Shown in pieces: positions 1 to 9,517 of a stretch of 46,364 nt of DNA (positions are counted from its first letter, which is position 1; every line of letters starts with the position of its first letter). This DNA comes from Bacteroidales bacterium. GTDB taxonomy: Bacteria > Bacteroidota > Bacteroidia > Bacteroidales > UBA7960. Made by a program: the position numbers and the translations under genes. The notes under the pieces are model-generated. The model was given only the letters and a program-made list of their open reading frames with translations. It was not told the origin of the DNA and made no database searches. The stretch covers positions 1 through 46,364 of the forward strand of contig SKVW01000009.1 in NCBI GenBank assembly GCA_007129255.1, in the 5' to 3' direction.

Positions 1-326
1 CCAAGCCAGCCCGTCGGCAGGTATTTTCCTTCTACCAGCCTTATCCGGCTATCCTGCCGGTGAAAATCATTGACAATTTTTGGGGTCCGGTCCTCCGAAA
101 GGTCATCATAAACCAGCACCTCAATTTTTTCATAATCCTGGTCCAGGAGATTCTGAAGAATACGCCCGATATTTTTTTCTTCGTTGCGGGCAGGGATCAG
201 AACAGAAACCAGCGGATTTCCTTTGGGTTGATGTTTTTTTAACCACTGCCGGGTGATGATGTTGAAAAGAACCACCATAATCCGCAGTGCCAGGAATAAG
301 ATCACAAAATAAGCTATCCAGATCAT
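1..326 (-). CDS. family 2 glycosyltransferase, N-terminal part (truncated by window edge); carotenoid-cluster type
   Basis: Own reverse translation from ATG at 326: MIWIAYFVILFLALRIMVVLFNIITRQWLKKHQPKGNPLVSVLIPARNEEKNIGRILQNLLDQDYEKIEVLVYDDLSEDRTPKIV...; N-terminal TM then GT2 signature VSVLIPARNEE...DDLSEDRT. ATG overlaps the stop of the upstream gene (ATGA). Confidence 0.85.
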   Translation of the reverse strand, partial: MIWIAYFVILFLALRIMVVLFNIITRQWLKKHQPKGNPLVSVLIPARNEEKNIGRILQNLLDQDYEKIEVLVYDDLSEDRTPKIVNDFHRQDSRIRLVEGKYLPTGWL

Positions 327-946
327 TGGGGTTCTTTTTGCTGGGTTATACAATTTTCAAAAAATGCATTGTAAGCATCCTGAAAAACTTCTTTGTTAAA
401 GGGTTCACCCGGATTATAATTCTCCAGGTAAATGCTCAATGTGGGTTTCCTGTGGGAGAAAAAATCGACCAGGCCGGCCATGAAAACCACCTGAAAATGT
501 CCGGAAATTTTATTAAGAATCCGAAACCAGCCTTTTTCAAAGGTCAGGGGCCGGTTGTGATGGGATTGGATGCTGCCCTGGGGAAAGAGCAGCACCAGGT
601 TGTTTTTATCTTCCAAAAGCCCCGCGGCATACTCCAGGGATTCCAGACCGGTTTTGCTGTTTTTTTTGATGGAAAAAGCACCGAGCTTGTTAAGAAACAT
701 CCGCTTTTTCAATGGGTCTTCCAGCATCATCACATGAAACCTGCGTCTAAAAACCCTGTTGTTGATATATCTTGCAAAAAAACCGTCCCACCAGCTGAAG
801 TGATTTCCCAGCAGCAATACCGCCTTCTCCTGGTCTTCAAGCCCGGGCCTGATAATATTGACTTCACGGAAATCAATTTTTAGCAATAACCGGATATAGT
901 TATCGAAAAAAACCTCATACAGCTTATTGTGGCTGGCCTTTATCAT
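323..946 (-). CDS. lysophospholipid acyltransferase (PlsC-like) family protein, probably a carotenoid-glycoside acyltransferase
   Basis: NHFSWWDGFF (NHxxxxD-like motif), LLFPQGSIQS (FPEG-like motif); same strand and tightly packed with carotenoid genes. Confidence 0.75.
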   Translation of the reverse strand: MIKASHNKLYEVFFDNYIRLLLKIDFREVNIIRPGLEDQEKAVLLLGNHFSWWDGFFARYINNRVFRRRFHVMMLEDPLKKRMFLNKLGAFSIKKNSKTGLESLEYAAGLLEDKNNLVLLFPQGSIQSHHNRPLTFEKGWFRILNKISGHFQVVFMAGLVDFFSHRKPTLSIYLENYNPGEPFNKEVFQDAYNAFFENCITQQKEPQ

Positions 947-947
947 T

Positions 948-1604
948 TTAAATAACCCTTAATAAAAAGTTTAGCAGCAGGAAGAACCCTGTCTGCACCC
1001 CAAAAAGCCAGGGTGCAACCCGGTTTTTGAGGGTGATTTTGAATAAATGCATGATGGCAAGCAAAATTACCGATATGATAAACCAGGCCACATAATTCTG
1101 AAGTGGGATATCTACATCGCCCCAGCTCCACATATCCAGACGGATGGCAACGGGTTCAAGAATGAGGTCGTAGATTACCATAAGGGTGGCCCCGGAAAAT
1201 ATCCTGCCCCAAACCGGGATTTTATATTTCTCAAAAATGGCGTAAACGCAATAGATCAGCATCAGCCAGTTGATGCCGATCAGCAATGGGGTTTCAAAAA
1301 TGCGGAATCCAAGGGCGCGGCCATAGGAATACTCCCCAAAAACCTCACCGGTTAGGACTCCGGCTACTTCCACCAGGTACCCAAGCAGGGCGATGAGCAA
1401 AAAAACCAAACCATCCTTTAACCTCCAGGAATCATGAAAAAACAGCAGGATTCCAATGCTCAACAGGATGGTAAACGGCATCAGGCCGATAAACAGTTCA
1501 CGGCTTACGGGCATGCTCAGCCCAACCAGGCCTACCGAATAATAAATGATGAGCAAAAGTCCAACCCGGGAAGCGGTGAGTTTATGTTTTAAGTTTTGTA
1601 TCAT
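948..1604 (-). CDS. cruF: carotenoid biosynthesis protein, CruF/DUF422 family (hydratase-like)
   Basis: Multi-TM protein with GYLVEVAGVLTGEVFGEYSYGRALG and DLILEPVAIRLDMWSW motifs typical of the DUF422/CruF family; ATGA overlap with the upstream desaturase. Confidence 0.8.
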   Translation of the reverse strand: MIQNLKHKLTASRVGLLLIIYYSVGLVGLSMPVSRELFIGLMPFTILLSIGILLFFHDSWRLKDGLVFLLIALLGYLVEVAGVLTGEVFGEYSYGRALGFRIFETPLLIGINWLMLIYCVYAIFEKYKIPVWGRIFSGATLMVIYDLILEPVAIRLDMWSWGDVDIPLQNYVAWFIISVILLAIMHLFKITLKNRVAPWLFGVQTGFFLLLNFLLRVI

Positions 1605-3085
1605 TCTGTAATTAAGTTTGGTATTTCCTTATCGATAATTTTTGCAGAGGCCAGGCAAAGGGGAATGCCTCCGCCGGGATGGACACTTCCACCTGCAAAG
1701 TAAAGATTTTTTAAATTCCTTTTAAAATTGGGATGGCGGTTAAAGGCAGCAAATTTTCCATTGGAGCTCAATCCATATAATGAGCCCTTAAAAGCACCGG
1801 TGTTTTCTTCAATGCTGCGAGGGTCGGCAACCGTTTCAGCAACTATGTGCTTTTCAATGTCGGTGTTTAAAACCCGGTTGATTTTTTTGATGATGTCTTT
1901 TCGGATCTTTCTGTTTAAGACTTCCCAATCCTGCCCCTCGTTGCGGGGGGCATTGATCATCACGTACCAGTTTTCACATCCTTTGGGTGCATCCCCCTCC
2001 ACAGCCTTCGAGCTGATAAAAATATAAACTGTCGGGTCTTCAGAAACCGTTTTGGTTTTGAATAAATGGTCAAACTCTTCCCGGTAGTTGTCAGAAAACA
2101 AAATATTGTGCAGCTGCAACTCAGGAAAGGGGCCGTCAACTCCCCAGTAATAAATCAGGGCAGAAGAGGACCTTTCCAGGGCCAGCTGTTTTTTTGGCAA
2201 AGGGATTTTGGGCAGTAGCTTTTTGTAAAGATTCACCACATCCACATCACTTACTACCAGGTCAAAATGATGTTCCCTGTTTCCTGTGCGAAGGCCTTTT
2301 ACCTGTTTACCCTCAAGGATGATTTCGTCTACCGGCTGATTGAAATGAAAAACCACTCCGGCTCGTTTGGCCAGTTCATATAAAGACTTCACGATATCAT
2401 ACATGCCTTTTTTCGGGAAAAAAGTACCGTTGTTGTGCTCCAGGTGGGCAATGATATTAAGGGTTGCCGGGGTGCGGTATGGGCTTGACCCGTTGTAAGT
2501 GGCATACCGGTCAAACAGTTGCACGATGCGTGGGTCATCAAACCACTTCAGGTTTTTCTTATGCATGGTGGTTTGAGCATCCAGCGAAGGCAGGTTCAAA
2601 AGGGTTTTTAAATAAGCCGGTTTAAAAAAATTGGAAAACTTATGAAAGGAGTTGAACAGGAATATATCACCGGTTAGCTCATAGAGCCTCCTGCTTTTAT
2701 TCAGGAAATCTCTGATGCGTTGGGCCGGAACCCCCGTATTGTCTTCAACCTCCCTGGCAAACCGTTCAGTATTTTGCCAGGCGTTGATAATTAAACCGTC
2801 CTCCCAGAAATATTTGCAGGAAGTTTCTACCGGGTAATATTCAAAGTGATCTCCGGGGTTTTCACCACATAGGGTAAACAGTTCGTCAACCAGCCCGGGC
2901 ATGGTAAACAGGGAAGGACCGGTATCAAACCGAAACCCCGCAAGGTGCAACTGCGATATTTTGCCCCCGGGGATGGGTGCCTGCTCAAAAACCTCTACCG
3001 CACAACCCTTGCACGCCAGCCTGATAGCCGCCCCAAGCCCTGCAATCCCTGAACCAATTACTGCACATTTTTGTTTCATAATCAT
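1601..3085 (-). CDS. phytoene desaturase family FAD oxidoreductase, CrtD-like
   Basis: N-terminal dinucleotide-binding motif AVIGSGIAGLGAAIRLACKG, FDTGPSLFTMP, C-terminal GGSVHPGGGIPLCLASAKI. Confidence 0.88.
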   Translation of the reverse strand: MIMKQKCAVIGSGIAGLGAAIRLACKGCAVEVFEQAPIPGGKISQLHLAGFRFDTGPSLFTMPGLVDELFTLCGENPGDHFEYYPVETSCKYFWEDGLIINAWQNTERFAREVEDNTGVPAQRIRDFLNKSRRLYELTGDIFLFNSFHKFSNFFKPAYLKTLLNLPSLDAQTTMHKKNLKWFDDPRIVQLFDRYATYNGSSPYRTPATLNIIAHLEHNNGTFFPKKGMYDIVKSLYELAKRAGVVFHFNQPVDEIILEGKQVKGLRTGNREHHFDLVVSDVDVVNLYKKLLPKIPLPKKQLALERSSSALIYYWGVDGPFPELQLHNILFSDNYREEFDHLFKTKTVSEDPTVYIFISSKAVEGDAPKGCENWYVMINAPRNEGQDWEVLNRKIRKDIIKKINRVLNTDIEKHIVAETVADPRSIEENTGAFKGSLYGLSSNGKFAAFNRHPNFKRNLKNLYFAGGSVHPGGGIPLCLASAKIIDKEIPNLITE

Positions 3086-3329
3086 TACTGTTTAAGCTGA
3101 TCGAAACAAACATTTATTTGATGCTTTAAATGCTGTTCTTTTTTCTACTTTTATAAAAACATTTTAAATATCATAATTTTTTGGTTACCTGATAAAGAAA
3201 TACCGATAAAATTGAAATAAAAAATGGTGTTTCAATTATCATAAAATTATTTTTCTCTCATCTGAGAAAAGTGATGAGCCAAAAGTTCAATACATTTAAG
3301 CCATTGTTATTTATAATAAACCCCGACTG

Positions 3330-4817
3330 ATGAAAAAAGTTTTAATCGTAGGAACAGGTTTGGCTGCATTAACCGCTGCCCTGCGACTGGTAAAAAGAGG
3401 TTACCAGGTGGAAATGGTTGAAAAGTTTCATCAACCGGGTGGTCGTCTCAATCAATTGAAAAAAGACGGGTTTACCTTTGATACCGGCCCCACATTTTTC
3501 AGTATGACTTACGAATTTGATGAGTTTTTTAAAGATGCCGGCCTGGAAAAAATGCCCTTCACCTTTAAGGAGCTGGATCCCTTGTATTCGGTTAATTTTC
3601 GCGGATCCCAAAGGAGCTATCTTATCTATAAGGATCTGGACAGGTTAGCCAAAGAGTTTGAAGGAATAGAGCCGGACTTTAAGCGTAAAATGGAAAAATT
3701 TCTTACTTCTGCCGGCAGTTTTTTTCATGATACCGAAAACCTGGTGCTGAAAAGAAATTATGACAATATTTTTCAGTATCTCTTCACCCTGATGCGCGTG
3801 CCTTATAAACATTCTCCCCGGTTATTGCGTACGGTGTGGAATGAAATGGAGCGGCACTTCGATTCGCGTGAAGTAAAAGAGATTTTTTCCCTGGTGGCCT
3901 TTTTTCTTGGGGCTACGCCTTTCGATACACCCGCCATTTATACCCTGCTTTCTTACACAGAGCTGGTACACGATGGATATCATAACGTTTACGGGGGCAT
4001 GTACAAAATTGTGGAAGGATTAAACAAGGAACTGTATAAAGCCGGGGTGAAGATTCATTATAATACAGAGATCGTGGATTATAAAGCCGGGAAAAGTTCC
4101 TTAAAACATTTTACAGACCAGCACGGGAACAACCGGGAAGCCGATATTTTTGTGGTGAACAGCGATGCGGCCTTTTTCCGGAATAAAGTCTTCAAAAGAA
4201 AAAAATTCTCTGACTCACGGATGGAAAAAATGAAATGGACACTGGCTCCCCTTACCCTTTACCTTGGGGTGGACAGGAAAGTTGAGAACCTTCACCTTCA
4301 CAATTACTTTCTTGGAGATAACTTTAAGGAATACTCCGGAAAGATATTCAAAAACTCTATTTCCCTGGAAAGACCTTACTATTATGTAAATGCTGTGTCC
4401 AAAGCCGACCCGGAGAGCGCCCCCGAAGGCTGTGAAAGCCTTTTTGTGCTCTGCCCGGTACCCGACCGCCGTTATCGTCCCGACTGGCCCGATAAGGAAG
4501 AAGTGGCCGATAACATTATACGGGACCTTTCGGAAAGAATAGATTTTGACCTGCAGAAGCACCTGGTCTCAAAAACGGTATGGACCCCTGTGGAGTGGGA
4601 AAACGCATTTAATTTGTATAAGGGTAGCGGCCTTAGTCTTGCCCACGACCTGAACCAGATCGGAGGATTCCGGCCAAAAAATTATGATGAAGAATTCAAA
4701 AATGTTTTTTATACCGGGTCATCTACCCTGCCGGGAACCGGCCTGCCCATGGCAGTGATCAGCTCCCGCTTAATTGTTGAACGAATAAGCAGATCTTATG
4801 GACCTTTACACCAGTAA
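3330..4817 (+). CDS. crtI: phytoene desaturase (CrtI-type)
   Basis: VLIVGTGLAALTAALRLVKRGY, FDTGPTFFSM, GGMYKIVEGL, C-terminal FYTGSSTLPGTGLPMAVISSRLI; overlaps the phytoene synthase gene by 20 nt. Confidence 0.88.
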   Translation: MKKVLIVGTGLAALTAALRLVKRGYQVEMVEKFHQPGGRLNQLKKDGFTFDTGPTFFSMTYEFDEFFKDAGLEKMPFTFKELDPLYSVNFRGSQRSYLIYKDLDRLAKEFEGIEPDFKRKMEKFLTSAGSFFHDTENLVLKRNYDNIFQYLFTLMRVPYKHSPRLLRTVWNEMERHFDSREVKEIFSLVAFFLGATPFDTPAIYTLLSYTELVHDGYHNVYGGMYKIVEGLNKELYKAGVKIHYNTEIVDYKAGKSSLKHFTDQHGNNREADIFVVNSDAAFFRNKVFKRKKFSDSRMEKMKWTLAPLTLYLGVDRKVENLHLHNYFLGDNFKEYSGKIFKNSISLERPYYYVNAVSKADPESAPEGCESLFVLCPVPDRRYRPDWPDKEEVADNIIRDLSERIDFDLQKHLVSKTVWTPVEWENAFNLYKGSGLSLAHDLNQIGGFRPKNYDEEFKNVFYTGSSTLPGTGLPMAVISSRLIVERISRSYGPLHQ

Positions 4818-5631
4818 TGCATTAAAATGCAGCGAGATCACCACAAAAAATTACAGCACCTCATTTTCCATGGGCGTGCGTACTTTGGCAAAGGATTACC
4901 GCCCTCCCATTTATGCCATTTATGGATTTGTGCGCTTTGCCGATGAAATTGTGGATACCTTTCATGAACAGGACAAAGAAACCCTGCTGGCCGACTTCAA
5001 AGCCCAGACCTATGAGGCCATTAAAAACAAAATGAGCACCAATCCCATCCTGCATAGTTTTCAGTGGGTGGTAAATAACTACAACATTTCCGGCGACCTT
5101 ATCGATGCTTTTTTGAAAAGCATGGAAATGGACCTGGATAAAAAGGCTTTTTCTGAAGAAGAATACAAAGAATACATTTATGGGTCGGCCGAGGTGGTGG
5201 GTTTGATGTGTTTACGGGTTTTTTATTCGAAGCAGGATGAAGAGTATCAGCGGCTCGTGCCGCCTGCCCGCAAACTTGGAGAAGCCTTTCAAAAAGTCAA
5301 TTTTTTAAGGGATATGCGGTCCGACCGCTTTGAAAGGGGAAGGGTGTATTTTCCCGGAGTGGACTTCAGCAATTTTTCCGTAAAGGACAAAAAAGAAATC
5401 GAAGCGGATATCCGGAAGGATTTTCAGGAAGCATTCCTGGGCATCCGCTCCCTGCACAGGGATGTACGGCTTGGCGTTTACCTGGCCTATAAATATTACC
5501 TTCAGTTGCTCCGGAAAATTCAACGCACCCGGCCGGAAAACCTTTTGGAGAAAAGGTTTCGCGTAAGCAACCTGCATAAGTTTTTTCTTTTGGTCGGGGC
5601 TTCGGTCCGAAACCGCTTCAACCTGGTATAA
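4798..5631 (+). CDS. crtB: phytoene/squalene synthase family protein
   Basis: YAIYGFVRFADEIVDTF (DxxxD motif), GEAFQKVNFLRDMRSD (second Asp-rich motif). Confidence 0.92.
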   Translation: MDLYTSNALKCSEITTKNYSTSFSMGVRTLAKDYRPPIYAIYGFVRFADEIVDTFHEQDKETLLADFKAQTYEAIKNKMSTNPILHSFQWVVNNYNISGDLIDAFLKSMEMDLDKKAFSEEEYKEYIYGSAEVVGLMCLRVFYSKQDEEYQRLVPPARKLGEAFQKVNFLRDMRSDRFERGRVYFPGVDFSNFSVKDKKEIEADIRKDFQEAFLGIRSLHRDVRLGVYLAYKYYLQLLRKIQRTRPENLLEKRFRVSNLHKFFLLVGASVRNRFNLV

Positions 5632-5670
5632 CCCATTGGCTTTTGACCGGTATTCCTTAATATTTACTGC

Positions 5671-5678
5671 TAACTTTG
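5671..5678 (+). promoter_or_regulatory. TAnnTTTG-like Bacteroidetes -7 box upstream of tadA (TAACTTTG)
   Basis: Exact match to TAnnTTTG just upstream of ATG 5700; the matching -33 TTTG (about 5642-5645) has a somewhat long spacer. Confidence 0.35.
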
Positions 5679-5699
5679 CAAAAAGAAGAATCCTTGCAT

Positions 5700-6161
5700 A
5701 TGAAGTTGACGGTTTTTTCCGACGAGCATTTCATGGAACAGGCACTGAAGGAGGCCCGTAAAGCTTTTGAAGCAGGTGAGGTACCTGTGGGGGCAGTGGT
5801 GGTTTGCCGGGAACGCATCATTGCCCGCGCTCATAATCTTACCGAGCGCCTCAACGATGTTACTGCCCATGCAGAGATGCAGGCCATTACTGCCGCGGCA
5901 GATTTTTTAGGGGGGAAATACCTTGCAGATTGTACCCTTTATGTTACCCTGGAGCCCTGTATCATGTGTGCCGGGGCTTTGCAATGGGCCCAGGTGGGCA
6001 AGGTGGTGTATGGTGCCGATGACGAAAAGCGCGGTTTTTCAAGGTATGCATCTGCCGGGGTGTTTCATCCCAAAACCAGGCTGGTAAAAGGCATTAGGGC
6101 AGAAGAGGCTGCAGGCCTGATGACCGAATTCTTCCGGAAAAAAAGAAAAGGCTCCCTTTAG
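5700..6161 (+). CDS. tadA: tRNA-specific adenosine deaminase
   Basis: THAE-type zinc motif (VTAHAEMQAI) and TLEPCIMCAGAL; provided ORF begins at a TTG at 5676, but ATG 5700 is more likely. Confidence 0.93.
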   Translation: MKLTVFSDEHFMEQALKEARKAFEAGEVPVGAVVVCRERIIARAHNLTERLNDVTAHAEMQAITAAADFLGGKYLADCTLYVTLEPCIMCAGALQWAQVGKVVYGADDEKRGFSRYASAGVFHPKTRLVKGIRAEEAAGLMTEFFRKKRKGSL

Positions 6162-6164
6162 AAA

Positions 6165-7316
6165 TTAATCCTGGAAATAATTTTCCTTTATTTTTTCAAA
6201 CTCCGGAATGTTGCGGTGTGCCCATTTTTCTATAACAACACCGTCTTTCATCAAAACCAGTCCCGGATTGGAGCGGATAATGGTTTTGAGTTCGATTTCA
6301 TCTGACTGATAAAAAGGATAAGGTGTTTGGTTCTCGTGACGGAACTCTTCAATTTTGCTGAAGGATGAGCCCGTCAGCACAATCAGAGAATACCCGTTTT
6401 CATCGGCTGCCCTTGCCAGGGGAGTAATGCGCCTGCTGAAGGCCCTGGTGTTGGTGTTTTCAAGTCCCCAGGCAATTACCATAAAATGGTATTCGGGTTT
6501 GGTAATGTAAAACTCGGTAAGGTCGTCCCCAAACTCATCGATTATTTCGAAGTTCTCAATTTCGGCTTCCTGGTAGGGCTGTGTAACTTCCCTGCGCTGG
6601 TCTTTATATTCCCATTGCGCTACCCAGTCGGGGTCGTCCCATGGGTAATCGTCTGAAGGATATTCTTTGGTTTCACCGGTTTCCTTGTTTTCAAAAATCA
6701 GGTAAATGTCCGCTTCTTCCTCGGTGGGAATTACCAGTTCGCTGATGTCGTTGCCCACTTTCCAGGGGCGGAAATCCATAATGGGCAAATTGCGCAGGCA
6801 GTATGCCGAAAGTCCCAGAACCAATAGGGTGATGAACCCGATAAGGTACCAGTCTCCCTTTTTCGACCAGAGGGGCTTGAATTTGTTGCGGTGAAGGAAA
6901 ATAAAAATAGAGGCGGCAAAAATGACCACATTTTTATAAAAGGTTTCCCAGTTGCTGATGATGAGGGCATCGCCGAAACAACCGCAATCGGGCACCGGAT
7001 CGGTAATGGCGATGTAAAGGGTAAGGGGGGTAAAAAATGCCATGAATAGAAAAGCACCCCATGCCGAATACCTCATTTTGATGCCTAGCAAAACGGCTGC
7101 ACCAATGACAAATTCCAGGGTGCTCAGCAAAACGGCCAGGGGCAAGGCCATAAAGAACAACCATTCGGTGCCAAACGCAAGAAAATAATCTTCAAATTTA
7201 TAGGCCGACCCCAGGGGATCAATGGCCTTTACAAAACCTGAGAAGATGAATACTACCCCGAATAAAATCCGGGAGATCCAAAGCAAAGCGTTTAACATGA
7301 AATCCGAATTTTTCAA
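6165..7316 (-). CDS. DoxX/MauE-type membrane protein with C-terminal thioredoxin-like region (BT_3928-like)
   Basis: ISRILFGVVFIFSGFVKAIDPLGSAYKFEDYF, PDCGCFGDAL, four TM segments, then a soluble C-terminal domain resembling a Trx fold without CxxC. Confidence 0.8.
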   Translation of the reverse strand: MKNSDFMLNALLWISRILFGVVFIFSGFVKAIDPLGSAYKFEDYFLAFGTEWLFFMALPLAVLLSTLEFVIGAAVLLGIKMRYSAWGAFLFMAFFTPLTLYIAITDPVPDCGCFGDALIISNWETFYKNVVIFAASIFIFLHRNKFKPLWSKKGDWYLIGFITLLVLGLSAYCLRNLPIMDFRPWKVGNDISELVIPTEEEADIYLIFENKETGETKEYPSDDYPWDDPDWVAQWEYKDQRREVTQPYQEAEIENFEIIDEFGDDLTEFYITKPEYHFMVIAWGLENTNTRAFSRRITPLARAADENGYSLIVLTGSSFSKIEEFRHENQTPYPFYQSDEIELKTIIRSNPGLVLMKDGVVIEKWAHRNIPEFEKIKENYFQD

Positions 7317-7400
7317 TTTGTAAGGAATGGCTTAAAAAAGATGATCTTCAAAGGCAATTGTTTTAGCCTTTGAAGTTCATCCCTGAATTTTTATGGAGTT

Positions 7401-7802
7401 TTAATCCCTGGCTTCTACCTGCCCGGTAATCCGGAAAACTGAGGTAGGGTTGCCTTCACTGTTGGAGTGAACTGTTACCGTTCGGCTGATTCGGTGCGGG
7501 CGGGGTGCTAGGCGGAATTCCACATTGATGGTGCCTTTTTCTCCCGGCATGATGGGCTCACGGGGCCACTGGGTAACCCTGGTGCCGCAACAGGCCCTGA
7601 CATTGTTCAGGATCAGCGGTTTGTTGCCTTCATTGGTAAATTCTATTTCCAGCTGGGTGTCAGGAAGCTCGTCAAGATAAACGGTTCCGTAATCGTGCCT
7701 ATCTTTTTCAAATTTTAGCTTGGGACCTTCTTCTTCAGTGGCATGCACCATTAAGGCCGAAAACATTATCAACAGTGTAAAAGAAAGCATTTTTCTGATC
7801 AT
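7401..7802 (-). CDS. exported DUF1573 domain protein, CCGTR variant
   Basis: Signal peptide, then FTNEGNKPLILNNVRACCGTRVTQWPREPIMPGEKGTINVEFRLAPRPHRISRTVTVHSN; DUF1573-like immunoglobulin-type fold. Confidence 0.8.
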   Translation of the reverse strand: MIRKMLSFTLLIMFSALMVHATEEEGPKLKFEKDRHDYGTVYLDELPDTQLEIEFTNEGNKPLILNNVRACCGTRVTQWPREPIMPGEKGTINVEFRLAPRPHRISRTVTVHSNSEGNPTSVFRITGQVEARD

Positions 7803-7892
7803 GGCATCAAGTGTTTAGGTTGTACAATTATCGCAAATTTACGATAAATAATTATTTCTTAAAAAGCATTACAATAATAAAGCCAAAACTTT

Positions 7893-8150
7893 TTATTTTG
7901 TTGCGTTTTGAACCCAGTTTTTCAGGGTGTTTTTTACCGGTATTTTTCCGCTGCTCATCAGTTTCCCGTTAACCATCAACCCTGGTGTAAACAATACCCC
8001 CTCGTTGATAATTTCATCCTGATCGGTAACCTTTTCTATGCTTACAGCAACATTTAATTCTTGGGCCACTTCACGACATTCATCTGCCAGTTTTTCACAT
8101 CTCATGCAGCCGCTGCCAAAAATTTTTATTTCAACCCGATCCTTTTTCAT
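7893..8150 (-). CDS. small thioredoxin-like CxxC protein (redox-active disulfide protein 2 type)
   Basis: IKIFGSGCMRCEKLADECREVAQEL...VLFTPGLMVNGKLMSSGKIP; CxxC plus the cis-Pro region TPGL. Confidence 0.85.
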   Translation of the reverse strand: MKKDRVEIKIFGSGCMRCEKLADECREVAQELNVAVSIEKVTDQDEIINEGVLFTPGLMVNGKLMSSGKIPVKNTLKNWVQNATK

Positions 8151-8186
8151 TTTTTAAACTTTAACGAAAAAAAACACACAAAGTTA

Positions 8187-9491
8187 TCAGAAAAATTTGC
8201 CGTAAACAAGGCCGGAAAAGGTGGCCATAACCACCACAAGCAAAATAAAGACCGTTGTTTTTTTTGTGCCGATTACGCTGTGAATCACCAGCATATTGGG
8301 CAAAGAAATGGCCGGGCCTGCCAATAACAATGCCAGTGCAGGACCCTTGCCCATGCCGCTACCCAAAAGCCCCTGAATGATGGGTACTTCGGTAAGGGTG
8401 GCAAAATACATGAATGCTCCGAAAATCGAGGCAAAAAAGTTGGCAAATAAAGAATTACCGCCTACCAGTGCGGCAACCCATTCGTTGGGAATAATCCCCT
8501 GCCCGTTGCTTTCAGGGGAGCCAAGTAAAAATCCTGCCACCAACACGCCGGCAAAAAGCAGGGGCACGATTTGTTTGGTAAACTCCCAGGTGGAAAGCAG
8601 CCATTCTCTTGGCTCACCGGGGGTGATCCCGGTGATGATGCTCAGGGTCACAAATCCCGTTGTAAAAGGGATAACCGGGGTGTCGGGGAAAAATACGGTA
8701 GCCAGGGCCACGGCAACTGCCGAACCCATCACGTACCACCGGTTCAGGCGAATAACGTAAATCAGTGAAAAAGCGAACAGAACCCCAAAAACCGAAGTGA
8801 TCACCCATTTGTTGTTCCAAAGCCAGTACCAGGCTCCTTCTGCAACTTCGGGATGGCCCCAGTTGGCAAAGATCAAAATGAACACCAGGATAAAGAAGTG
8901 AAGGGAAGTTTTCCACAAGGGTCTTCCTCCGTGTTCTTCAGGGAATTTCAAAGCTTCCTCGGCCCTTGCCTTTTCTTCTTTTCGAAAGATCAAAGCCATC
9001 AGCAACCCGATAACGATCGCAAAAATGACAGCTCCAATGATTCGGGCCATTCCGATCTCAAAACCAAGAACCCTTGCTGTTAGAATAATTGCCAAAATAT
9101 TAATGGCCGGGCCTGAATAAAGAAATGCAATGGCCGGTCCCAACCCGGCTCCCCTTTTGTGTATGCCGGAAAACAAGGGAAGAATGGTGCAGGAACAAAC
9201 CGCCAGCACAATCCCGGAAACGCTGGCCACTAAGTAGGATTTCCATTTGGTGGCTTTGGCCCCGAAATATTTGATTACGGCTCCCTGGCTGATAAAAACA
9301 GCAATGACCCCGGCAATAAAAAATGCCGGTATCAGGCACAGCAATACGTGCTCCCGGGCGTACCATTTTACCAGGTAAAGGGCCTCGTAAACCGCATCCA
9401 TAAACCCTTCCCGCTCAACCGGCATAAAGTAAGCAAACAGAAAAAACGCGGTAAGGTAGGCAAGGATTTTAAATTCCTTCTTCTTTTCCAT
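8187..9491 (-). CDS. permease, DUF318/PF03773 type (ArsP-like)
   Basis: Multi-TM protein with VCSCTILPLFSGIHKRGAGLGPAIAFLYSGPAINILAI and the C-terminal repeat-like LLAGPAISLPNMLVI. Confidence 0.85.
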   Translation of the reverse strand: MEKKKEFKILAYLTAFFLFAYFMPVEREGFMDAVYEALYLVKWYAREHVLLCLIPAFFIAGVIAVFISQGAVIKYFGAKATKWKSYLVASVSGIVLAVCSCTILPLFSGIHKRGAGLGPAIAFLYSGPAINILAIILTARVLGFEIGMARIIGAVIFAIVIGLLMALIFRKEEKARAEEALKFPEEHGGRPLWKTSLHFFILVFILIFANWGHPEVAEGAWYWLWNNKWVITSVFGVLFAFSLIYVIRLNRWYVMGSAVAVALATVFFPDTPVIPFTTGFVTLSIITGITPGEPREWLLSTWEFTKQIVPLLFAGVLVAGFLLGSPESNGQGIIPNEWVAALVGGNSLFANFFASIFGAFMYFATLTEVPIIQGLLGSGMGKGPALALLLAGPAISLPNMLVIHSVIGTKKTTVFILLVVVMATFSGLVYGKFF

Positions 9492-9517
9492 ATAATCCCC
9501 GATCCTCCGGGTTTGGT

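Noticed and set aside
287-883. 198-aa plus-strand ORF
   Set aside because: Antisense to the acyltransferase gene with recognisable motifs on the minus strand; shadow ORF with no family features.
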